A DNA stretch of 5,725 bases, taken from positions 1-5,725 of the forward strand of contig JBMOJH010000154.1 of the NCBI GenBank assembly GCA_049316905.1, read 5' to 3'. The translations under genes were made by a program, and so were the position numbers. Each line of letters opens with the position of its first letter. Position 1 is the first letter of the stretch. Source of the DNA: CAIPVR01 sp049316905 (GTDB taxonomy: Bacteria > Actinomycetota > Acidimicrobiia > Acidimicrobiales > Microtrichaceae). The notes below the pieces were generated by a model. The model did no database searches, was not told where the DNA came from, and saw nothing but the letters and a program-made list of their open reading frames with translations. Positions 1-5,217 of the stretch are shown in pieces.

Positions 1-759
1 CCACGCCGGGTAGGGGCCGGCCACCACGAGGAACGCCATGGTCGCCACGCCACCGGCGACCACGGCCCACCACGTACGGGTGGTCACACGGTCGAAGGTT
101 CCGTCGGCGTAGGCGAAGCCGGCGAACCACACGAGGGCCCACACCGTGATCTCGTTCAGCGGCAGTGCCGTGCCCCCGCCGATCCACATTGCGTCGGACA
201 CCACCGTGATCGCCACCACCGCCGCGGGCAGTCCGATCCGCCACCGCCCGTGCCAGTGACGGGCGAGCCACGGGGTGAGGGCAGTGAGCGGCACCAGCAC
301 GACGAGGAACCACAGCGGTGCGATCGGCATGGCGGTGGCGCAGGTGAGCCCGGTCGTCCAGGTGGCGCAGTCGCCCATGCCGGCGGCCCGCGTGGAGAGC
401 TCGAGCGCGACGAGCCCGACCGCGAGGGGCACCACCGGGATGAGGAGGCGCCAGAGCCGCCGTCCCACGAAGCGTCGACCGTCGGTACGGAGTGCGGGTC
501 CGAACGACAACGCGGCCGCCGGCAGGAAGAAGGCCTGCAGCTCCCAGACGAACGGCCACGTGACCCACGGATGGCCGGACTCCTGCAGCATGATCAGCTC
601 GAACTGTCCGGACGTGTTCCGGAACAGGAGCGTGTAGAGGAAGTGGTTGGCCACCACGGCCACCATGGCGACGGCCCGGATCACGTCGAGGAACGGATCG
701 CGGCCCACCGGACCGGTCCGCGGCGGCCGCTCGGCCGGGGTGGGGACGGGGTCGCCCAT
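1..759 (-). CDS. Acyltransferase family 3 (OafA/YrhL-like) integral membrane protein, C-terminus cut by the window edge
   Basis: The frame is open for 253 codons from ATG 759 to the left edge with no stop, so the gene is partial. Acyltransferase-3 proteins are multi-pass membrane enzymes that move acetyl or longer acyl groups onto sugars, lipids or other acceptors. Visible features: a short Pro-rich cytosolic N-terminus (1-20); a first membrane segment beginning FLDVIRAVA at 23-31, with Arg28 and His39 in the family's R-X10-H arrangement (His is the proposed catalytic base); hydrophobic stretches near 70-90, 105-121, 145-160, 175-190 and 205-220; the basic motif GRRLWRLLIP (99-108) typical after the second segment; and PLWFLVVLVP near 147-156. 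The loop after segment two reads FFLPAAALSF, without the usual SG pair. The start follows the ligase stop by one base, with AGGTGA 6 nt upstream. It is the last visible gene of the operon and may transfer the product of the upstream enzymes. The acceptor is unknown. The family call is firm, the substrate is not. Confidence 0.85.
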   Translation of the reverse strand, partial: MGDPVPTPAERPPRTGPVGRDPFLDVIRAVAMVAVVANHFLYTLLFRNTSGQFELIMLQESGHPWVTWPFVWELQAFFLPAAALSFGPALRTDGRRFVGRRLWRLLIPVVPLAVGLVALELSTRAAGMGDCATWTTGLTCATAMPIAPLWFLVVLVPLTALTPWLARHWHGRWRIGLPAAVVAITVVSDAMWIGGGTALPLNEITVWALVWFAGFAYADGTFDRVTTRTWWAVVAGGVATMAFLVVAGPYPAW

Positions 760-760
760 C

Positions 761-2299
761 TCAGTTCACCTGCCGGTCCCGGTCGGCCCAGAACGGCTCG
801 CGGACCACCCGTCGCATGACCTTCCCCGACGGCGTGCGGGGGAGGTCGTCGACCACCTCGAGTCGCCGGGGCAGCTTGAACCCGGCGAGGCGGTCCCGGC
901 AGAAGGCCTGGAGGTCGCCCAGCGTCGGAGCACCGTCCGGTCCGACCTGGACGACAGCGCAGAGCGCCTCGCCGTGCTCCTCGTCGGGGATGCCGACCAC
1001 GGCGACGTCGACCACGAGCGGGTGCTCGGCGAGCACCCGTTCCACCTCGCCCGGGAACACGTTCTCACCCTTGGTGATGACCATGTCCTTCTGCCGGTCG
1101 ACCAGGAACAGGAACCCGTCGGCGTCGAGCCGTCCGACGTCGCCGGTCCGGAGCCATCCGTCCGCCTCGATGGTGGCCGCGTTCTCCGCCGGGCGGTCCC
1201 AGTAGCCCGGGGTCGTCATGGGGCTGCGCACCAGCACCTCCCCGGCGCCGGTGGCGTCGGGCTGGTCGATTCGGAGCTCGGTGCCGATCGCGGCGCGCCC
1301 CGCGGACGCCAGCCGCTGTCGGGCCGGGTCGTCGCCGGCGGCGGCGAGGCCCGCGGCGTGGTCGTCGAAGCGGAGCAGGGACGCGATCCCCGTGGTCTCG
1401 GTCATGCCGTAGGCCTGCGTCATCGGGCACCCGAGTGTGGCGGCGACGGTCGCCATGAGCGCCACCGACATCGGCGAGCCGCCGTACAGCAGGCCGCGGA
1501 GCGCCGCGGTGTCGCGTTCCGCCGCCCCCGGCACCGCGCACACGGCCTGGAGCATGGCCGGCACGAGCAACGTGTGGGTGATCCCGTGTTCCTCGAGGGC
1601 GTCGAGCACGGCGGCCGGGTCGAAGCGCTCCAGCAGCACCGCCGGGGCCCCGACGGCGAGCGGCCCGACCCCGAAGCCGAACCCGGCGATGTGGAACAAC
1701 GGGGCCGCGACCAGGTGCCGGGTGTCGGCCGCGTAGCCCGGCAGCTCGGCGGTCAGCAGGTCGAGCAGGGCCAGCACGTTGGCGTGGGTGGTGCACACCC
1801 CCTTGGGCAGCGCGGTCGTGCCCGAGGTGTACATCTGCACGGCCACGTCGTCCGCGCCCGGGAACGGGACGTCGTCCGGCAGGGGGTCGGCCCCGTCCAC
1901 GGCGGCGGTGCCCACGTGCTCGACACCTAGCCCCGAGGCGACCGCCGCCCCGAGCGGGGCCCGGGCCGGGGTGGTCGCCACCAGGCGCGCCCGCGCGTCG
2001 GCGGCGATCGGGATGAGCTCCTCCACCGTGAGCCGCCAGTTGAGGAGTACCGGGACCGCGCCGAGGCGCATGGCGCCGTGGAGGAACACCCAGGCGTCCA
2101 CGGTCTGGTCGGCGAGCACCACCACCCGTTCACCGGGACGCACCCCCCGTACGGCCAGCGCCCCGGCCACCCGGCACGTGGCGTCCCACGCCCCGCGGTG
2201 GTCGAGGCCGGGCCCGCCGGCCGCGTCCACGAACGCCGGCCGCTCGGGGTGGATCGTGGCCCGGCGGGCCAGCAGGTCGGTGAGGCTGTCAGCGAGCAC
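761..2299 (-). CDS. AMP-forming acyl-CoA synthetase / acyl-acid ligase (ANL superfamily)
   Basis: The product is 512 aa, normal for a medium- or long-chain acyl-CoA ligase. Such enzymes adenylate a carboxylic acid with ATP and pass the acyl group to CoA or a phosphopantetheine carrier. Motifs in order: P-loop YTSGTTALPKG (157-167; Ala163 where Gly is usual), LFHIAGFGFG (201-210), LYGGSPM (271-277), A5 motif YGMTETTG (297-304), GYWDRP (365-370), hinge region RTGD (384-387) and DRQKDMVITKGENVFPGEVE (401-420), and the A10 motif TPSGKVMRR (489-497) with Lys493 as the expected adenylation lysine. The set is complete, so the enzyme should be active. GTG 2299 was chosen because GGGGAGG lies 9 nt upstream and the domain begins directly (SLTDLLARRA, PERPAFVD). 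The frame is open further upstream only because it runs antiphase inside the preceding gene. It overlaps the reductase gene by 11 nt. The acid it activates cannot be read from the sequence; fatty or aryl acids are both possible. Confidence 0.9.
   Translation of the reverse strand: MLADSLTDLLARRATIHPERPAFVDAAGGPGLDHRGAWDATCRVAGALAVRGVRPGERVVVLADQTVDAWVFLHGAMRLGAVPVLLNWRLTVEELIPIAADARARLVATTPARAPLGAAVASGLGVEHVGTAAVDGADPLPDDVPFPGADDVAVQMYTSGTTALPKGVCTTHANVLALLDLLTAELPGYAADTRHLVAAPLFHIAGFGFGVGPLAVGAPAVLLERFDPAAVLDALEEHGITHTLLVPAMLQAVCAVPGAAERDTAALRGLLYGGSPMSVALMATVAATLGCPMTQAYGMTETTGIASLLRFDDHAAGLAAAGDDPARQRLASAGRAAIGTELRIDQPDATGAGEVLVRSPMTTPGYWDRPAENAATIEADGWLRTGDVGRLDADGFLFLVDRQKDMVITKGENVFPGEVERVLAEHPLVVDVAVVGIPDEEHGEALCAVVQVGPDGAPTLGDLQAFCRDRLAGFKLPRRLEVVDDLPRTPSGKVMRRVVREPFWADRDRQVN
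766..771 (-). promoter_or_regulatory. Ribosome binding site of the acyltransferase, inside the ligase's last codons
   Basis: AGGTGA on the minus strand lies 6 nt before ATG 759 and within the last codons of the ligase. Together with the TGA-G-ATG junction it fixes the acyltransferase start and implies coupling to translation of the ligase. Confidence 0.65.
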
Positions 2300-3122
2300 C
2301 GGTTCGTGCCTCCCCGTCGCGCCCGGTCGCGGGCGACCGCCGGGCCCTGCGTACGGCGTCACCCACGGCCCAGCCGAGCTCCGTCCCGCCGGTGACCGGG
2401 AGCGTGACCCCGGTGATGCCCCCGCCCTGCGGGTGCACGAGGAGCGCGACCGCATGGGCCACCTCGTCGGGCCGGACCGCCCGCCCGAGGGTGTTCGCGG
2501 TGCCGAGCGCCTCGCCCACCTCCGCCGGGTAGGCCGCGCGGGTGGCGTCGGTGTCGACGAACCCGGGGGCGACGACGTTGGCGGTGATCCCGTACCGACC
2601 CTCCTCGAGGGCGAGCGTGCGCACGAGCCCCTCGAGCGCGGCCTTCTGGGCCACGTAGGCGCCCTGTCCCTCCCCGCCGAGTGCGGCCACGGCGGAGCTG
2701 AGCACCACCCACCGGCCGAATCCCGCCCGTCGTTGGCCCGGCACCACCGCCCGTACCAGGTCCGTCAGGTAGGCGACGTTGTCGGCCAGCGCGTCGGCGA
2801 GTTCGTCCCGGGAGGTGTCCTCGAGACGTGCCCAGGGCCGCCGGACCCGGAGCCCGGTCACGACCACGTCCACAGGGGCGGCCCCGCGCAGGTGGTCACA
2901 CAGCCGGCCCAGGTCGGCCCGCTCGGTCAGGTCGGCGGCGAGGTGTTCGTGGCCGTCGCCCACGAGCCCGGCACCGACCGCCTCGAGGGACCGCGGGTCT
3001 CGCCCCACGAGGAGGACCGCGGCCCCGTCGGCAGCGAGACGTTCGGCGACCGCGGCTCCGATGTCCCGGCCACCGCCCACCACGAGGGCCCTCCTGCCGG
3101 CGAGCGGCCCGGAACCGTTCAC
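2289..3122 (-). CDS. FabG-like short-chain dehydrogenase/reductase, probable 3-oxoacyl reductase
   Basis: The product is 277 aa, slightly longer than FabG (about 245) because of a basic C-terminal tail (about 253-277). The Rossmann start is VVGGGRDIG (14-22), in place of the usual TGxxxGIG. Arg41 and Asp42 after strand 2 (VGRDP) suggest NADP(H). Asp64 is in AADL. Active-site residues are Asn115 (DNVAY), Ser143 (LSSAVA), Tyr156 and Lys160 (YVAQK), with FabG-like spacing of 13 between Ser and Tyr. NVVAPGFVDTD (182-192) is almost identical to FabG. The NNAG motif is replaced by VTG (88-90). The start is GTG 3122, which overlaps the synthase stop as GTGA. No good Shine-Dalgarno is seen, which suits re-initiation by coupled ribosomes. 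The likely role is reduction of the 3-oxo product of the adjacent ketosynthase. A dehydrogenase acting on another hydroxy-acyl substrate is the main alternative. Confidence 0.87.
   Translation of the reverse strand: MNGSGPLAGRRALVVGGGRDIGAAVAERLAADGAAVLLVGRDPRSLEAVGAGLVGDGHEHLAADLTERADLGRLCDHLRGAAPVDVVVTGLRVRRPWARLEDTSRDELADALADNVAYLTDLVRAVVPGQRRAGFGRWVVLSSAVAALGGEGQGAYVAQKAALEGLVRTLALEEGRYGITANVVAPGFVDTDATRAAYPAEVGEALGTANTLGRAVRPDEVAHAVALLVHPQGGGITGVTLPVTGGTELGWAVGDAVRRARRSPATGRDGEARTGAR
2309..2315 (-). promoter_or_regulatory. Ribosome binding site of the acyl ligase, inside the reductase gene
   Basis: GGGGAGG on the minus strand lies 9 nt upstream of GTG 2299, within the 3' end of the reductase gene. 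It selects the ligase start over upstream in-frame starts, which would add about 52 low-complexity Arg/Gly/Pro residues. Confidence 0.65.
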
Positions 3123-4159
3123 GACGGCACCCGGTACGCCGCGGCACCGCCGGCGTACCCCGCCCCGGCGGTGGTGAACACCACGCGGTCGCCCGGCCGG
3201 ACCCGGCCGGAGCGCACGGCGTCGTCGAGCGTGAACGGCAACGTGGCAGCGACGGTGTTCCCGGTCCGGTCGATCGTGACCGGGAACCGGCCCATGTCCA
3301 ACCCGAGCTCGTCGGCGAGGCCGCGCAGGATCGCCAGGTTGGCCTGGTGGCCGATGAACAGGTCGATGTCGTCGAGGGTCCAGCCGGTGTCGGCCAGGAC
3401 CCGGTGCACGCCGTCGCTCATGATGGCGATGGCATCGGCCTTGATCGTCCCGCCCGGGACGGCCATCCGGACGTAGTGGAGCCCGTCCCGCACGCTCTCC
3501 TCGCTGGCCGGGACGGCGCTGCCGCCCGCCGGGGTGAAGATGTTCCGGGCCCGGCTCCCGTCGGAGTAGAGGTGGACCGACCGGAGGCCGTCGCCGTCGT
3601 CCACCTCGGGGCCCGGCACCAGCACCACCGCACCGGCGCCGTCGGCCATCACGGGACGCAGTCGGTGGTCGTCGTTGGACACGAAGCGCGACTTCACGTC
3701 CGCGCCGACCACCAGCACGGCGCGTGCCCCCGTCGCGCAGAGCCGTGCGGCGTGGTCGAGGCCGAACAGCCAGCTGGCGCAGGCCACCTGCTTGTCCTCG
3801 GCCGGGCAGTGCGCCCCGAGCAGGTGCTGCACCCGGCTCGCCGCCGCGGGTGACGTCCAGTCGGCCGTGGTGGAGCAGAGCAGGATGTGGTCGAGCGCGG
3901 TCGCGTCGATCCCGGCGGCCTCGAGCGCGAGGGCCCCTGCGGCGGCGGCGAGGTCGCTGGTGGCCTCCCCGGGGTCGGCCCAGTGCCGCTGCTCGATCCC
4001 GGTGTGCTCGGCGATCCATTCCGGCGTGGTGGCGCCGTCCGGCAGGAGCCGGACCACCTCGTCGTTGCCGACCGGACGTCCGGGGAGGTGACCTCCGGTC
4101 CCGGCGATGCGCGCGCCCGTCGCCGCGTACACGCCCGCGCCCCGCCGCATGACCTCCAT
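3119..4159 (-). CDS. Beta-ketoacyl synthase III (FabH-like) with complete Cys-His-Asn triad
   Basis: The product is 346 aa. KAS III enzymes join an acyl-CoA starter to a malonyl thioester by decarboxylative condensation. Domain landmarks: ARIAGTGGHLPGRPVGN (16-32), EWIAEHTGIEQRHW (47-60), CSTTADWTSP (95-104), catalytic Cys127 in VACASWLFGLDHA, MADGAGAVVL (171-180), His271 in GHQAN (270-274), Asn301 in DRTGNTVAA (297-305), and a C-terminal Gly-rich strand GAGYAGGAAAYR (332-343). By hand alignment to E. coli FabH, Arg36, Arg249, Lys256 and Lys257 become His52, Ala276, Asp283 and Glu284, so CoA/ACP contacts differ. ATG 4159 was chosen: the first FabH strand follows directly, GAGGG lies 4 nt and GAAGG 10 nt upstream, and a promoter fits ahead of it. 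GTG 4246 would add 29 unrelated residues and run through that promoter. ATG 4150 has a Shine-Dalgarno too close (1 nt). It heads the operon. The triad argues for condensation; the starter and product are unknown. Confidence 0.9.
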   Translation of the reverse strand: MEVMRRGAGVYAATGARIAGTGGHLPGRPVGNDEVVRLLPDGATTPEWIAEHTGIEQRHWADPGEATSDLAAAAGALALEAAGIDATALDHILLCSTTADWTSPAAASRVQHLLGAHCPAEDKQVACASWLFGLDHAARLCATGARAVLVVGADVKSRFVSNDDHRLRPVMADGAGAVVLVPGPEVDDGDGLRSVHLYSDGSRARNIFTPAGGSAVPASEESVRDGLHYVRMAVPGGTIKADAIAIMSDGVHRVLADTGWTLDDIDLFIGHQANLAILRGLADELGLDMGRFPVTIDRTGNTVAATLPFTLDDAVRSGRVRPGDRVVFTTAGAGYAGGAAAYRVPS

Positions 4160-4217
4160 GTCGCCCTCGCCTTCACCCGCCGGTAGCCACGCCGCCCGGG
4201 TCCTGTCGCCCGCGCAC

Positions 4218-4246
4218 AGGGTACCGACGACCGGGATCCCGGTCAC
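4218..4246 (-). promoter_or_regulatory. Candidate sigma70-type promoter of the acyl-assembly operon
   Basis: On the minus strand GTGACC (4246-4241, 4 of 6 to TTGACA) is followed by exactly 17 nt and then TACCCT (4223-4218, TANNNT type). The predicted transcript start near 4211 leaves a leader of about 50 nt before ATG 4159. The -35 box sits inside the 16-bp palindrome. This is inferred from spacing and consensus only. Confidence 0.45.
4229..4244. promoter_or_regulatory. Perfect 16-bp palindrome between the divergent genes, candidate operator
   Basis: GACCGGGATCCCGGTC reads identically on both strands. It covers most of the proposed -35 box of the leftward promoter and lies about 23-38 bp upstream of the thrB start, so a dimeric regulator bound here could affect both directions. 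In DNA this GC-rich, short palindromes arise by chance, but the position between two promoters raises its weight. No regulator is identified. Confidence 0.4.
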
Positions 4247-4254
4247 CCGGGACC

Positions 4255-4267
4255 TACGCTGACCCGG
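4255..4267 (+). promoter_or_regulatory. thrB: Candidate -10 box for a leaderless thrB transcript
   Basis: TACGCT (4255-4260) matches the TANNNT -10 type and ends 6 nt before the GTG at 4267. That spacing puts transcription start at or next to the first base of the start codon. No Shine-Dalgarno precedes the GTG, and leaderless genes are common in actinobacteria. No convincing -35 is seen, as is often the case there. Confidence 0.5.
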
Positions 4268-5115
4268 TGATCGTCTCGGCCCCGGCGTCGTCGGCCAACC
4301 TCGGCCCGGGTTTCGACTGCCTCGCGCTGGCGCTCGACCTCCCGTTCCGTCTGGCGGTGGGTGCGGCCGCGCCCGAGGGGTTCCACGCGGCCGAGGAGAC
4401 CCATCCAGCTGCCGTGGCCTTCCGGGCCGCCGGCGGTGACCCCTCGCAACCGCTGTGGTGGCACAGTCCCATCCCGCCCGGCCGCGGGCTCGGGTTCTCC
4501 GGCGCCGCCCGGGTGGCCGGCGCCTACCTCGCCGGCCGGCGCGACGGCCTGGATCACGACGACGCCCGCGACGGCGCGCTCGTGGTGGCGACCGACCTCG
4601 AGGGCCACGCCGACAACGCCGCGGCCTCGGCGTACGGCGGATTCACGGTGGCGGCGGCCGACCGGGTGCTGCGCCTCGAGGTCCCCGAGGGGCTGCGCGT
4701 GCTCGTCTGGTCGCCGCGGCGGAGCACGTCCACCGACGCGTCCCGCCGCGGGCTGCCCCGGCGGGTCGACCTGGAGGACGCGGCGTTCTCGGTCGGGCGT
4801 GCCGCGCTCTGGGTGGCCGCGATGGCCACCGGTGACCTGTCGGTGCTGCGCGACGCCTGCGAGGACCGCCTCCACCAGGACGCCCGGCTGGCCCAGCGCC
4901 CCGACAGCGCAGCGGTGCGCGCCCTGCTCCTGGACCGGCCCGAGGTGGTGGCGGCCTGGCTGTCCGGCTCCGGGCCGTCGGTCGCTGCGCTGGTCCCGGC
5001 GGAGGGCGCCGAGCTGGTGACCGCCGCCCTGCCGGAGGGCGGCGAGGTGCGCGTGCTCCCGGTCGATCCCGCGGGGGTGGGGCCCGATGGGAGCTCCGCG
5101 ACTACGGAGATCTGA
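4267..5115 (+). CDS. thrB: Homoserine kinase (GHMP kinase family)
   Basis: The product is 282 aa, a little shorter than the usual 300 or so. ThrB phosphorylates L-homoserine with ATP to O-phosphohomoserine, the substrate of threonine synthase, in the cytosol. Motif 1 is SANLGPGFDCLALAL (9-23), with Asn11 and Asp17 at the substrate-side positions. Motif 2 is PPGRGLGFSGAARVAG (70-85), the ATP phosphate loop, where GLGSSA is normal. LEGHADNAA (111-119) supplies Glu112 for Mg2+. The substrate-binding arginines are likely Arg160 (STSTDASRRGLP) and Arg207 (LHQDAR). Motif 3 is SGSGPSVAAL (233-242). GTG 4267 is the only reasonable start: it begins right before motif 1 and is preceded by a -10 box rather than a Shine-Dalgarno. 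The gene runs alone, divergent from the acyl operon, and neither thrC nor hom is next to it. Another GHMP kinase with a different small substrate is possible but less likely. Confidence 0.88.
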   Translation: MIVSAPASSANLGPGFDCLALALDLPFRLAVGAAAPEGFHAAEETHPAAVAFRAAGGDPSQPLWWHSPIPPGRGLGFSGAARVAGAYLAGRRDGLDHDDARDGALVVATDLEGHADNAAASAYGGFTVAAADRVLRLEVPEGLRVLVWSPRRSTSTDASRRGLPRRVDLEDAAFSVGRAALWVAAMATGDLSVLRDACEDRLHQDARLAQRPDSAAVRALLLDRPEVVAAWLSGSGPSVAALVPAEGAELVTAALPEGGEVRVLPVDPAGVGPDGSSATTEI

Positions 5116-5137
5116 ATCATGTGATGGGAATCCGGAG

Positions 5138-5153
5138 GAAACACTCCTGTAAC
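5138..5153 (+). promoter_or_regulatory. Candidate GlnR-type nitrogen-control box upstream of amt
   Basis: GAAAC-actcct-GTAAC matches the a-site/b-site core and 6-nt spacing described for GlnR operators of actinobacteria (GTnAC-n6-GAAAC repeated). The flanking sites at the expected spacing are weak: GGAAT at 5127-5131 and TCGGC at 5160-5164. The box lies about 65 nt upstream of the ammonium transporter start, a classic GlnR target. The right half is also part of an 11-bp palindrome, CCTGTAACAGG (5146-5156), and the region is bracketed by GAATCC (5128-5133) and GGATTC (5156-5161). Confidence 0.5.
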
Positions 5154-5161
5154 AGGGATTC

Positions 5162-5188
5162 GGCAGTGTTCGGCCGACCCACACTGCC
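5162..5188 (+). other. Stem-loop in the thrB-amt interval (8-bp perfect stem)
   Basis: GGCAGTGT (5162-5169) is the exact reverse complement of ACACTGCC (5181-5188), with an 11-nt loop that itself contains the palindrome TCGGCCGA (5170-5177). No T-run follows, so a classical intrinsic terminator for thrB is doubtful. It could be an amt leader hairpin or a U-less terminator. It starts 46 bp after the thrB stop. Confidence 0.4.
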
Positions 5189-5208
5189 CCTCCCGGGCCG
5201 ACAGGAGG
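5189..5208 (+). promoter_or_regulatory. Possible Shine-Dalgarno-sequestering hairpin before amt
   Basis: CCTCC (5189-5193) can pair with GGAGG (5204-5208), the core of the amt Shine-Dalgarno, closing a 10-nt loop. It directly abuts the 8-bp stem at 5162-5188, so the two could stack. A competing helix pairs TGTTCGGCC (5167-5175, one bulged T) with GGCCGACA (5196-5203). Short GC-rich pairings like these can be fortuitous. Confidence 0.3.
5203..5208 (+). promoter_or_regulatory. Strong Shine-Dalgarno of amt
   Basis: AGGAGG, a full-consensus site, lies 9 nt before ATG 5218 and fixes the amt start. Confidence 0.85.
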
Positions 5209-5217
5209 ATTTTCACG

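Noticed and set aside
615..626. 12-bp palindrome TGTTCCGGAACA, possible operator
   Set aside because: Lies within the membrane-segment codons of the acyltransferase with no nearby promoter. Chance occurrence is the simpler reading.
250..819. Plus-strand open frame of 189 codons over the left end
   Set aside because: Antisense to the acyltransferase-3 gene, whose R-X10-H and GRRLWRLLIP motifs are clear on the minus strand. The plus frame is charged and low-complexity.
647..1930. Long plus-strand open frame of 427 codons
   Set aside because: Antisense to the ligase and acyltransferase genes, which have full family motifs. The protein is low-complexity Arg/Gly/His/Val with no domain, typical of a shadow frame in GC-rich DNA.
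1779..3476. Long plus-strand open frame of 565 codons
   Set aside because: Antisense across three well-supported genes, composition rich in Ser/Arg/Pro/Thr, and no recognisable motif.
761..4159. Identity as the OleABCD long-chain olefin pathway (thiolase-like, ligase and SDR present)
   Set aside because: The reductase is a classical FabG-type SDR rather than an extended OleD-type one, no OleB alpha/beta hydrolase is visible, and the synthase resembles FabH motifs. Not excluded without a tree, but not supported.
4160..4246. GTG 4246 as start of the KAS III gene
   Set aside because: Adds 29 residues unlike any FabH N-terminus and overlaps the promoter elements. ATG 4159 has an upstream GAGGG and leads straight into the first FabH strand.
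5094..5109. Small inverted repeat CTCCG/CGGAG at the end of thrB as a terminator
   Set aside because: Only 5 bp, inside the coding end, and not followed by a T-run.
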